From Physcomitrium patens (lineage: Eukaryota; Streptophyta; Bryopsida; Funariales; Funariaceae): 64,000 nt of DNA. Of the stretch, positions 1 to 10,739 are shown one piece after another. Under the pieces are notes generated by a model. It saw only the letters and a program-made list of their open reading frames with translations. It was not told where the DNA came from and made no database searches. The stretch covers positions 3,819,774 to 3,883,773 of the forward strand of contig NC_037256.1 in NCBI RefSeq assembly GCF_000002425.4, in the 5' to 3' direction. Numbering within the stretch: the first letter of the stretch is position 1; the number at the start of each line of letters is the position of its first letter. The position numbers were made by a program, and so were the translations under genes.

Positions 1-272
1 ATTGGCCCTTGAAGCCAACGATAGTGGCCCATTTCTTCAACTTCTGACCAAGCATGAACTTTCGTGTCTTCATTGTGAAATTGTCCTGCAAATATGCCTT
101 CTGGTTGACCATCGTAAGCAGGCTCGGACTCAAATACAATCACCAGTGATCGATTACTTGGTATCCTCCATCGTCGTCGTGGTGCAGGTGGTTCTTCATC
201 TCGGGATCGCCTTCGTGAACTAGTTGGATGAGATAATCTGACTGGCATAGTATCTATATCTTGGCTATCCAT
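1..272 (-). CDS. Partial extra ORF downstream of the chromodomain in element A
   Basis: On the minus strand an ATG at 272-270 opens a frame with no stop for 90 codons up to the window edge. The frame is also open for about a dozen codons upstream of the ATG. The start of the predicted protein is rich in arginine and proline (SSRRRSRDEEPPAPRRRW), followed by a more ordinary mixed sequence containing FESEPAYDGQPEGIFAG. It lies about 130 bases downstream of the stop after the chromodomain, where most chromoviruses have only a short untranslated region before the polypurine tract and LTR. I do not recognise the protein. It may be an additional element-encoded ORF, part of another inserted element, or a chance open frame. 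Confidence 0.4.
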   Translation of the reverse strand, partial: MDSQDIDTMPVRLSHPTSSRRRSRDEEPPAPRRRWRIPSNRSLVIVFESEPAYDGQPEGIFAGQFHNEDTKVHAWSEVEEMGHYRWLQGP

Positions 273-402
273 ATCAGAAGACCAAACTATGGCTACTGAA
301 AAAATTCTATTTTATCTTGGAGAAAATAACTACATCAACTATGAATTTTGGTGGTGCTCTCCTCCTTTCTTATATTTTTGGGTGAGCAAGCTTCAGAAAG
401 AA

Positions 403-1900
403 GCTATTGTCGAACTGGCTTAGGTTTATGAGGATGTTGTTGATGAAACTCCTGTATCTTTTGTGGCGCATTGGTGAGATTTTCAGCTGGCTCCCACGTT
501 CGCTCATTAATGTCGTAGCCGCACCAATGAACAAGATACTATAACTTGCTCCACCTTCGCCGAGAATCCAGCACCTTTTCAACCTCGTATTCCTCGTGGT
601 TCTCGATTTCAATACTAGGTGGCGGACATTGCACTCTTCCAGGAAAAGATGACTCTCGATAAGGCTCCAACAAAGAAACATGAAAGACTGGATGTACCTT
701 CATAGAAGCTCGTAATTCTAGACGGTACGCCACTGGATTGATTTGCTTTTGGATGATAAATGGTCCCAATCTTCGATAGTCCAACTTATCACATAGTCGC
801 TTGGTCTTGATATTCCGTCCAAGAAGCCATGCTTTATCTCCAATTTTGAAAGTAAGTGCTTGATTCCGAAATCTATCTGCAGACGCCTTGTAGGATTCTT
901 GAGCAGATTGTAATTGAAGCTTCAACGTATTTTGAAGCTCTGATAGTTGTTTCGCAAATCCTTCAACTGTTGGATTGTTATTTGTTAATCGACTCAATAA
1001 ATCAAGCTTTGGATGATACCCATAGTTGGAAAAGAATGGTGTGTATTGAGTCGACGCATGGAGGGTGTTGTTATATGTAAACTCGGCTAGCGGTAGATAT
1101 GTGGCCCAATCGTCTTGCTGATAGTTGATGCTGCATCGTAAGTATTGTTCCAAGACTTGGTTCACCCGTTCCGTTAGACCATCAGTTTGAGGATGAAAAG
1201 CCGAAGAAAGCTTGATATCCACCTTCAGTATCTCAAAGAGAGATCTCCAAAACTTTGATACGAATTGGGTTCCTCGATCTGATACGATATCATTTGGTAG
1301 TCCATGATATCAATACACATTATCAAGAAAGAGCCTTGCTGTGACTTCACTGGACAATGTCTTCTTGCAAGGGACAAAGTGCACCATTTTTGTAAGCCGA
1401 TCTACTACGACAAAGATGCTGTCAAATGAGTTTGATGATGGCAAGTCCGTGATGAAGTCCATGGAAATTGAAGATCAGGGTTGACGTGGAATCGGCAATG
1501 GCTGTAGGAGTCCATAAGGGCGATGTCGAGGATTCTTGGATCTTGAACAGATGTCGCAGGAGAAGACAAAATCTTTCACATCCTTCCACATTTGGGGCCA
1601 CCAAAAATCTCGAGAAATAAGCTCCAAGGTCTTGTTGAATCCAAAATGTCCCGCAGTTGGAAAATCATGGTGAGATTGAAGAACTTGGAGTCGTGCTGGT
1701 CCCTTTGGGATATATAATCGCTCTTCAAAATATAAAAGATCTCCGTCCACCTTGAACTTGTCGTCATTGGCACGCTGCTTAATATCAATGGCTACTGAAT
1801 CTTCAATGGTTACGACACGTACCTGATTCAGGAAGTCAGCATCAATTGGCATAATAATAGCGCAAAGCTGAAATTGCTCTAGCTTCAACAATGTCATACA
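403..1900 (-). pseudogene. Element A integrase with C-terminal chromodomain (broken)
   Basis: The integrase zinc-binding part reads SHHDFPTAGHFG followed by CDIC (HX6H...CX2C). The core has the first Asp in MDFITDLP (about 1450), the second in SDRGTQF, and the Glu in TDGLTERVNQ, so the D,D,E triad is present. A TGA replaces the usual Trp codon just before SSISMDF, and another stop lies near 1310. After the core, EYEVEKVLDSRRR starts a chromodomain; it then jumps frame, and CGYDINERTWEPAENL finishes it before a TAG at 403-405. In chromoviruses this module guides integration to particular chromatin. The frameshift inside the chromodomain and the stops make this copy non-functional. Confidence 0.85.
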
Positions 1901-1959
1901 TTGTTGATCAAACGCTGCTTCTTCAGCCTTTGGTACAAGATACAATCTCCTCGATAAGG

Positions 1960-3230
1960 CATCAGATAGTTCTTGTTGCTTTCCAGGTCGATAAGTGATA
2001 ATAAAATCGAACCTAGATAGCAACATACTCCATTGAGCTTGACGTTGATTTAGAACTCGAGCCGACATGAAATACTCCAAATTCTTGTGATCTGTGTATA
2101 TGATCATTGGATGTGCAGCTCCTTCAAGAAAGTGATGCCATTCTTGGAAAGAATCCACTATAGCAAGAAGTTCCTTATCGTGGATCTCATAATTGATTTC
2201 AGCAACAGAGAACTTTCGAGAATAGAATGCAACCGGATGGAGCTTCTTGTCTTCTCCCATTTGTGAAAGTACAGCTCCCAAAGCAAAATCCGAAGCATCA
2301 GTTTCTAAATAGAAGGCCTTTGTAAAGTCTGGATGTACCAAGATTGTAGCCGTAGTAAATGTGGTCTTCAAGTTTTGAAACGCCTTCTCTGCTAGAGGTC
2401 TCCATTCCAGCTTATCCTTGCATGTCAACCGAATGAGAGAAGTAGCAACTTGAGAGTAATTCTTGATAAAGATCCGATAGAAGTTGGAAAAACCAAGAAA
2501 GCATTGTACGTCTCTAACCGTCTTCGGAACCTCCCAGGACACGATTGCTTCCACCTTCTTGGGGTCCATCTTCAAGCCTTCCGTAGTCGCAAAGAACTCC
2601 AGAAACTCCATCTCTATTTGGTGAAATAAACACTTCTCCAACTTAGCATATAGTCCTCGCTCGCGTAGTTTCTCTAATACCAAACGAACATATTTTTCAT
2701 GCTCTTCCTCATTTTTGGAGAATATCAAAATATCATCCAAATAGATGACAACAAAATCGTCAAGGTACTCTCAAAAAATGTCATTCATCATATGTTGAAA
2801 GACCGTTGGAGCATTGGTAAGACCAAAGGGCATGACATTATATTCAAAATGGCCATACCTTGTACGAAACGCTGTCTTCCACTCATCTCCTTCCTTGATT
2901 CGTACGAGGTTGTAAGCTCCCCTTAGATCAATTTTTGTAAAGATCCTTGCACGTCCAAGTTGTTCTAAGAGACCAGAAATCAAGGGTAACGGATAACGAT
3001 TCTTCTTTGTTACCTTGTTGAGGCCTCGATAGTCCATGCACATCCGCAACAAGCCATCTTTCTTCTTCACAAATAAGGTGGGTGCTCCAGCTGACTATTT
3101 TGAATGACGGATGAAGTTCTTGGCTAGATTCTCGTCGATGTACTTCCGCAACTCCGCCAACTCCATCTGCGATAGATTGTAGATTGGGCCAAAAGGAGGT
3201 TGTGCTCCTTCCTGTAAGTCTATGGCGCAA
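1960..3230 (-). pseudogene. Element A reverse transcriptase and RNase H (broken)
   Basis: Minus-strand reading gives RT motifs in order: [38 protein letters not shown] (first catalytic Asp), [21 protein letters not shown], and VVIYLDDILIFS (the catalytic YLDD box). A TGA interrupts the frame just upstream of the YLDD box, and a TAG after IRHSK breaks the start of the domain. RNase H follows with FYLETDASDFALGAVLSQ, YEIHDKELLAIV, IYTDHKNLEYF and LSDALSRR, so its catalytic acidic residues can be seen. Together these copy the element RNA into DNA and remove the RNA strand. Apart from the nonsense codons the region is well preserved. Confidence 0.9.
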
Positions 3231-3329
3231 TCATATGGTCTGTGTTCCGGTAGCATGTCGGCATTTTTCTTTTGAAACACGTCTTTAAAATCCTTATATT
3301 GCTCCGATATACTTGTTGTCGAGATCTTC

Positions 3330-3796
3330 TCTCCAGTAGTTGGAGCCGCATAAATGACAAACGGTGTGCCTCCCTTAGACAATCTTATAAACGCTCTTGC
3401 TCCAATAAATAAGGATTTTTCTATTCGGGGTTTTCTACTAGGTTTGCTCTTAGGTGGTTTTGTGGGAAAGGTCATCTTCCGCAACTTCCAATCTATGGAT
3501 GGATTATACTTTTCCAACCAGAAAAGACCAAGAATAACAGGATTTAATGGGATTCTAATAATATTGAAAATAATATGACTACTATGGTCCTTAAACGTCA
3601 CTTCTATAGGTTCTGATTCATGGGTGACACTACCAGACAATAAAGGTCGTCCATCTATGACCTCAACATGAACAGGTTGGGATTTTTGTACTAAAAGGAT
3701 CTTATGACGCTTTGCAAATTCTTCGTCTAAGAAACAAGCAGATGCTCCTGAATCTAATAATGCTAAGGTTCTCAGTTTTTGAGGGCCAATAAGCAA
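3330..3796 (-). pseudogene. Element A aspartic protease
   Basis: The frame starting at 3796 contains LALLDSGASACFLDEEFAK, the D-S-G-A active site of a retropepsin, followed by a typical beta-rich stretch ending with a variant of the ILG flap motif (NPVILGLFWL). It continues into the linker before reverse transcriptase without a stop. Upstream, the gag frame ends in a TAG near 3880 and the protease starts in another frame, so there is a stop and a frameshift between gag and protease. The enzyme would mature the Gag-Pol polyprotein. The active site is intact; expression is not. Confidence 0.85.
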
Positions 3797-4374
3797 AGGG
3801 ATTGTAAAACAAAGGGCAGGTTGAACGGAAAGAAAGGAACTTGGTTGTTATTGCGATATTTCACTGTCCAACCGCACGGTTCCTATTGTGGCTGGGCATC
3901 CTCGTTTTCCTGAATAGACGCGCCCCTAGTCTTGATAATACGTCGATTTTGCTTCTTGGAGCAGTTTCCAACTTTGTGGCCTTCTTCACTGCAATACAAG
4001 CATTGACCTTCCTCCATACGATGCTTTTTTTCTTCTAGAGTAAGAGATTTGAAACGTATCGCCCAATTTACATGTCTTCTACCTTTGAATATAAATTCAC
4101 GCTGCTTGCCGACATAGTTGGGATGTGGCGAACAGTATGTTGTCTTGAACGTTGGTCTTGGCGACATTGAAATAGGCGATTATCGCAGTTCACAGCTTGG
4201 CTAATAGCTTTGTTGAGCGTTTGGGGATCAAGAAGAGTTAACAGCAAATCCTTCACATCGTCTCTTAAATCCCAATAGAATTGACTCATCAATGCTTCTT
4301 TGTCCCAATTGATGTCGCATGCTAATTGCCTGAAGTCCGATGCATAGACTGATGTAGAACGCATTCCTTATCGT

Positions 4375-6195
4375 TGTCGTGTTGTAACACGAGTATACTG
4401 TGAAAATATAAAGGAAGAGGATTTTTATTAATATTCAGTTACCTCGAATATTGGGAGCAACAACCAACTCCAGTGCAAATATTGAGAGGCTAGGTTCAGT
4501 CACCCCGTTACAGTCAGCCGGGGCATACTGAAATGCTCCATTCGATTCCAATAACGGGAGTTAGGAGGAAAGGAAAGGACCAATTCACACGACGGGTGAG
4601 CCTGGTTTGAAGAGCCAATTGGATCTAATTTCAAGAATCCAATTCGGATCCTCTTACCCAATATGAGACGTGAATTGGTCGGACAACCCAATGCAGTCTA
4701 ATAACGGGAAAATCCAGATCTTACTATGGGCCTCAGCCAATCTGACATGAAGGACCAAATTGATCCAATTTTGGAAACATCCGGGTCTTACTACTGGACT
4801 CTTAGCCAATATGAGACCTGAATTGGTCGGGCGATTCAATGTGGTCCCAATTACGGGGTTTCGATTCTGTTTCAGGTTGTCCTGTTCTTTGTGCCGTTTC
4901 AGGGAACGTTGTTTTCGGTAAAAGGATCTCTTAAAGATAAAACGGAGGAGAAAGCTCTGACGGCGAGAGCCAATTTTGGATCCAAGACGAAGGAGCCAAT
5001 TCCGGATCAAAGACGGGGAGAGCCAATTCAGGATCCAAGACGAAAGATTAAAGAAATTCAGAGGCTAGGGTTTGAAAGAGGGGAGAATTAGGGTTAAAGG
5101 GGAGGAAGGTTAAGAGATGGGGGGGTTTTTTTTTCAGTGGGGATTTTTTCAGTGGGATTTTTTTTCAGATCGGGTTTTTGGATCGAAGAGCTAGCTTCAA
5201 GCTCTTTTCAAGGTCACTAGGTTGGTTTCATTAGGGATTTTTGGATCGAAGAGCTAGCTTGAAGCTCTTTTCAAGGTCACTAGGTTGATTTCATTAGGAG
5301 ATTTTTGGATCGAAGAGCTAGCTTCAAGCTCTTTTCAAGGTCACTAGTTTGGTTTCATTAGAATTTGTGAGGGGAGAGCAATCGCTGCTCAAAGTCACTG
5401 TTTATTTTGGTGTTTCGGATTTTATATAAAACATTGATGGTTCGCATTCTCAATCGGTTTGTGCAAGTCGTGTAGCATCTATGGATTAAAATTTGGTATT
5501 GTCTGGATAGTTGGGTGTGCTAAGTGTATACAAAAATTTGTGTTAATCTAACGATGCAATCAAGAGATATCTGGGTTTTAGTACAAAGGGTTGTCAGAAG
5601 TTGGCAGTCTAGGGTTGGATAGGATTTCTGTGATATCTGAAGATCTACTGGTTGGGTCGACGTAATTTTTGGCTTGGTAATAGAAGATTTGGAGATCAAG
5701 CGGCTATTCAATTTTGAGCTAGAGTTAACAGTTGACAAAGGAGAAATCACTTCTGGAGTTTCTACATCAAATTTCAAGGTTGCGGCCGAGTGTCATCAGT
5801 GCGCTTTTTGGGCGTTTTCTTGCAATCTGTAAGTTGGGTTGGGCTGAAATTTTTGAGCATATAGAAGGCTTATACTGGTATTTGGGTGCAAAATTTCACA
5901 CTTAGTGGACGGTTGGATCAAAAGTTATAGCTTGTCAAAGCTCACTGGCTAGGGTTAGGGCTTGTTAAGAAAAACAAAAACAACTTAATTATAAAAGAAA
6001 TAAAGCAATTGGAATATTGTATGGTTAAAATGACTATGAGGAGTGTTTTTAAATACTTGGAAATTGATATTTCAATTATATACTTCATACATGGATAAAA
6101 TCTATTAGGATTTCTTTGTTATTTGCAAAAACAACTATACCTTCCACAGCCAGATACCCAATATATTTCCGAACAAGACAACACGTAATACGACA
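4375..6195 (+). repeat. Solo LTR of the B family inside element A gag
   Basis: It starts TGTCGTGTTGTAACACG and ends ACACGTAATACGACA, the same termini as the LTRs of elements B1-B3. No internal region is attached, so it is a solo LTR left by LTR-LTR recombination. The flanking 4 bases are TCGT (4371-4374) and TTGT (6196-6199), a 4-bp target duplication with one C-to-T change. At 1821 bp it is longer than the B1 LTRs (about 1260 bp). Part of the excess is a three-fold tandem repeat at 5175-5365. Confidence 0.85.
5175..5365 (+). repeat. Three tandem copies of a ~64-bp hairpin-bearing unit
   Basis: Units begin at about 5175, 5238 and 5302 with TTTTTGGATCGAAGAGC and end with a version of GGTTTCATTAG. 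Each contains AGAGCTAGCTTCAAGCTCTT, an inverted repeat able to form a small stem-loop. The units differ at only a few positions. They lie in the downstream part of the solo LTR and are absent from the B1 and B3 LTRs. Confidence 0.85.
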
Positions 6196-6732
6196 TTGTA
6201 GTGACCAGATCTTCATTATAGTCCATCGAACCTTGTCGTGTTCACCAAATGCTTCCGCAAATGCCTCCAAAAAGGTTTCAAAGTTATTTAGTATGGACGA
6301 TTGTTTCTCAAACAAAGGAGCAAACCATGATAGAGCTTGTCTTGTAAGTAAGGTTCCAACAAGCCCAACACGTGACTCCTCCGTTGGATAGCATTTGGGC
6401 TGTAAAGCTGTTATTAACCTGATTTGGTTGACGAATCCTCAAAACTTGGAACGCGTACCATCGAACTTGTCCGGAAGGCTAACTCGGGGTTCCTTATGTT
6501 GTAGAACCAACGGTGCTTGTTGAACCTGAGGTAAAATTACATCTCCAAGTGTAGAGGTTTGAGGCAGGTGCAACCTAGATTGTACCATCTCAAATGCTCC
6601 ATCATTATGAAGCCTTGCCATGACTCTTTCAATCTCTGCAATTCTTTGCGATAATGTAGCAAGGGCATTCATAATAGCATCTAATTTGGACTCTGAACTT
6701 TCCGTCATACTAATGTCTTGGCCCCCGACCAT

Positions 6733-6996
6733 TCTAAGAGTAGGACAAAAATGACTCTACAAGAAGACAATATTGGTTTAGAGGAGGGTACTCCGCAACC
6801 TCTAAAATGCCTTAAGAGCTTCAAGAACAAAGGTAATCCACTCTCTCCAAGAAGAATAAGACTCCAATATTGTAACAAAAGAAGTATCAGTTTAGAGGAG
6901 GGTAATCCGCAACCTCTAAAGTGCTAGTATACTTCCAAGCAGAGGGGTAATCCACACTCTAACAAACAAGAAATTAGCTCTGATATCAGAGGTGGG
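6733..6996 (-). promoter_or_regulatory. Element A leader: primer-binding site and repeated hairpins
   Basis: On the minus strand TGATATCAGAGC (6977-6988) is one base from TGGTATCAGAGC, the site complementary to the 3' end of plant initiator tRNA-Met, so this is the PBS. Between it and gag are two nearly identical 30-base inverted repeats (6777-6806 and 6891-6920). Each has an 8-base stem, TTTAGAGG/CCTCTAAA, around a loop containing GGATTA or GGAGTA. Two further GTGGATTACC-like motifs lie between them. The same arrangement recurs in E2 and E1. A role in packaging or translation is inference. Confidence 0.7.
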
Positions 6997-7020
6997 TGAA
7001 GTCTCGACAAACCATCACGG

Positions 7021-8289
7021 TGTCGTGTTGTAACTTTGTGAAAATATGAAGAAAGGGGACTTTTATTAATGTTCAGTTACCTCGAATATTGGGAGCAGCG
7101 ACCAACTCCAGTGCAAATACTGAGTGGCCAGGTTTAGTCACCCCGTTACAGTCAGCCGGGGCATACTGAAATGCTCCATTCGATTCTAATAACGGGAGTC
7201 AGCAGGAAAAGAAAGGACCAATTCACACGACGGGTGAGCCTGGTTCAAAGAGCTAATTGGATCCAATTTCAAGAATCCAATCCGGATCCTCTTACCCAAT
7301 ATGAGACCTGAATTGGCCGGGCAACCCAATGCAGTCTAATTACGGGAAAATCCATGTCTTACTACGGGCCTCAGCCAATCTGACGCGAAGGACCAATTTG
7401 ATCCAATTACCGGGACATCTGGGTCTTACTACTGGATTCTTAGCCAATATGAGACCTGAATTGGTTAGGCGATTCAATGTGGTCCCGATTATGGGGTTTC
7501 GATTCTGTTTCAGGTTGTCCTGTTCTCTGTGCCGTTTCAGGGAACGTTGTTTTCGGTAAAAAGATCTCTTAAAGGTAAAAACAGGAGAGAAAGCTCTAAC
7601 GACGAGAGCCAATTTCAGATCCAAGCTTTGATGATGGGAGCCAATTTTGGAACCAAGACGGAAGATTGAAGAAATTCAGAGGATAAGGTTAGGGGAGAGA
7701 ATAAGTTTTTGGAGAGTTTTTTTTTAAGGATCAGAGAGTTAGCTTCATATTTCGGGGGGAGGGGGGGAGAAGAGAGAGAGAGAAGACAGAGAATTGGGTT
7801 TTTTTTCTTCATAGGGTTTTGGGAAGACTGAGGCAATCGATGCTGAAGTCAGTGTTATAATGGTGAATCCGGATTTTTAATGAAATGGGTTTGATTACTC
7901 TTGACTGTTTTGTAAAATCGAGTTACGTCTGTGATGAAGAATTAAAAGGGTGTGTATAGGATTGAGTATGCAGAGTGAATGAAATTTATTGGGTTAATCT
8001 AACGAGACAGTCAGTGGGTACGAGATCATGAGTATAAAGCGATATCGAAGATTAGCAATTTGGATTGTTTGGGGTTCTCTATAACGTCTAGAGACCTACC
8101 GGCTGGGACAAAAACGACTTCGGCGAGCAGTCGAAGGGCATCCGTATAGATTTATGGTGTATTCTTGCAGTGGTTTATATTTCAACAGTCAAAAACTGAT
8201 AGACTGCTTGACTATTGGCGAATCTCCATACTACCTTCTACAGCCAGACGCCCGGCACGTTCTCGAGCAGGAAAGCACGTTATACGACA
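7021..8289 (+). repeat. Element B1 5' LTR
   Basis: Begins TGTCGTGTTGTAAC and ends TTATACGACA, 1269 bp. It contains imperfect internal repeats built on CCAATATGAGACCTGAATTG and CCAATTACGGG-type segments. Its last ~60 bases (CTACCTTCTACAGCCAGACG onward) are shared with all B and D LTRs in the window. The boundaries are set by comparison with the 3' LTR and by the PBS five bases downstream. Confidence 0.9.
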
Positions 8290-8293
8290 TAAG

Positions 8294-8311
8294 TGGTGAA
8301 CCCGACGTGAA
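8294..8311 (+). promoter_or_regulatory. Element B1 primer-binding site (tRNA not identified)
   Basis: TGGTGAACCCGACGTGAA lies five bases after the LTR end. The same site is found in B3 (53734-53751, one change) and, on the minus strand, in B2 (around 51883-51901, one change). It begins TGG, as expected for pairing with a tRNA CCA end, but it is not the usual plant initiator-Met site. The complementary 3' end would have acceptor strand CGGGTTC plus discriminator A. I could not name the tRNA. Confidence 0.7.
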
Positions 8312-8380
8312 AGCTTGAGGTGGAAGGTATTGGATTTCGTTTGATTTTATCTTTATTTTATAGAAAACGAAAATAAAAAA

Positions 8381-10728
8381 TTTGAAGGATTTTTGGGAGG
8401 AATTTGTATATGGGATTCTTCTAAAGGACAAGGTATGCACATGGATCCATCTATTGCTAGTATGTTTCAAGCCTTCTCATTATCAATGTAGCAACAGCAA
8501 AGCAATGATCGAAAGGAAGCTTTGGCAACCAAAGCATTGCAAGCAGTGGTCAATAAAATTGATCAATTTGATGGGAGGAATATTTCAAGGTATTTAAGAT
8601 GTTATGTTCGTGAAATGGAATTAAATTGGATTTCTGAGAAGAAAATGGTTGAATTATTTGGACTTGCCACGATACCGGAGATAAGAGACCACATTACATC
8701 GATTATGGATCCTTATGGAAATTCATGGGAGGTTTTTTCACATGCATTGAAAGACGAATATTTCTTGGAAGATGCTGATCGCGTTACTAAGAAGCTGTTT
8801 CTGGAATGGATTGAATGGCCTAATAAGAATTTGCAAGCAACAGAGCTACTAAGGGAATTTGAGAGGCAATACTCTCAATTATCGAAGGTAGAAAAATTGA
8901 CATTGGAGCCAAACAAAGTTGATCTATTTCTTCAAGCTACTGATGGAAAATTGCAAGGGAAATAAGAACTCTTTCTTGAAGACAAAGAAGAAGATGAAGG
9001 ATTGACAACAAAGTAGAAATTGAAGATGCGGTGGGATTGCTTGCGAAAAGAGAAAGGAGGAAGAATAGGAGCAATATTCCGAAAACAGTACAAGCATCCA
9101 AAGCTCCACTACGTACAACACCACCAACAATGCCTACAGTTCAACCTTCGACATCCTTATCAAAGAAAGCAGATATGGGGATGAAAGAAATTATACGAGG
9201 AATGCGAGATCTTTAAATCAATTTGGCAAGACTTGAAGAGAATACTTCTATAAGCAATTTGAAGAATGTTTCAAAACAAGGATATGTACAAAGATGCATT
9301 TGGTGTGATGATGCTTCACACACAAGAAAAGATTGCAATGAATTTAATAATATGATACGGCAGGGAATTATTTGCTGGAAAGATGGAAAGATAGCATTAA
9401 AAGATAGGGAGGATCTTCTTCAAATGAATTTTGGCAAGGGAGGAATGAGAGCATTGGTTCAAGATTACTTAAAAGAGCATGAAACAGTAGCACGAGAAAG
9501 TGCAAGTTATGGTGCTAGAGTAGATGATGAAATTGGTGGAAGTATGGAAACTAGTGAGTTTTGGGCTTCTGCCGTTTCTACAATGCAAGAAGAGAAATTA
9601 CCTCGAGAAGCGTTATTGAGAACTGCAGCTACAATACGAGGTAGAACAGGTTGGGAGGATCCTGTTGAGTCTCTTTCAGTTCATGCATATATTGCTAAGA
9701 ACCAACATGAAGCTTTGATGGAAGAAAAAAGACGAGGAAATTTTGATGATACTAGAGAAGGAAATTCTTTTAAGAGGCAAACTCGAGGAGACAAGGCTCG
9801 GGAGGCAGCTTCACAAGAATTGCCTGTAAAGGATACCTCAGCATCATTGAGAGAAATAACAAAAGAGACAAAATATAAGGGCAAATCAATTGCTTATAAG
9901 CTACTTTTTGACATTGAAGCGGCAACAAATTTGAAAGGGGTGTTGGAAGAACGTATATTAAACGCTAAGGTGGAATTCACATTGAAAGAAGTCTTGGGAA
10001 TTGCAAAGAAGAAATTTCATGATGTTATCATTGACAGCATTAAGCGAAAGAGGCAATTAATGGGCATAACTGGAATGAGTCATGCTATTGATGCAAGAAT
10101 ATGTAGAGATGAAGAAGAGGTTGATATTGGTTACAAGCAACCAACAAATGAAAAGAATGGGTATAATCAGCGAGTACGTTTCGAAGATTCTAGTGACAAG
10201 GAAATGGAAACTTTGAGCCATTATACTCGAAAGCATTGGGCAAGGGCAACTACTGAGGTGTTGGTGAAGGTAGGAGATATAGAAGAACCAATAGTTGCTT
10301 TGGTCGACCATGGTTCTGAAATAAATCTCATGTCTAAAGATCTTTATAAGAAGCAAAAATGGCCAATTGATATGGAACATGGATGGGCAATATGAGCAGC
10401 TAATAACACATGGGACGAATTATATGGAGCTTGTCCAGATGTCAAAATTCGGATTGGGGATGTTGCGACGGAGCAACATTTCTTCGTTCAAGATACAACA
10501 TCTTATCCGTTGATTTTAGGACAACCTTATATCATGGCAACACGGATATAAACAAAAGTACTTGACGATGGTTCTGCTTAGGCAAGGGTATGGAGCGAAG
10601 ATGGGAGGAAAGCTGTACAATTTCTAACAGTACCTCCTAACCATGAACGGAATTGAGATAGGTTGAGGGAGAAATCATTGCCAAAGATTGTTGAAGGATT
10701 TAAGGATTATGGGGAGGTACTACTGTAA
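8381..10728 (+). pseudogene. Element B1 gag-protease ORF (broken)
   Basis: The start codon seen in B3 is ATA here, and a frameshift follows. Recognisable Gag begins near 8520 (IDQFDGRNISRYLRCYVREM), followed by a CX2CX4HX4C knuckle, CIWCDDASHTRKDC. After a long charged linker comes a protease-like stretch, VALVDHGSEINLMSKDLY, where the usual D(S/T)G is DHG, then YPLILGQPYI. Stops include TAA at 8963, TAG near 9016, TAA at 9214 and TGA at 10395, and three more follow before the natural terminus. The frame ends in a TAA at 10726-10728, at the same place as in B2 and B3. Gag and protease share one frame; pol follows in the -1 frame. Confidence 0.85.
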
Positions 10729-10739
10729 AGCGAGATTAT

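Larger units (their letters stand above)
3883..6732 (-). pseudogene. Element A gag, interrupted by a solo LTR
   Basis: The predicted start at 6732 reads MVGGQDISMTESSESKLDAI, followed by a heptad-like stretch, then SLPDKFDGTRSKF and a TGA. The same frame continues through WFAPLFEKQSSIL and FETFLEAFAEAFGEHD. At 6196 it is cut by an inserted LTR and resumes at 4374 with GMRSTSVYASDFRQLA and WDKEALMSQFYWDL. It ends with a CX2CX4HX4C zinc knuckle (CLYCSEEGHKVGNC). Gag forms the particle and binds the RNA. At the right edge of the break the glutamine of the expected Arg-Gln-Gly is a TAA, so the copy had at least two nonsense codons besides the insertion. Confidence 0.85.

Noticed and set aside
9681-10380. 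Antisense frames opposite B1 gag-protease (and the same in B2 and B3)
   Set aside because: They are conserved only because the sense strand is conserved; no independent motif.
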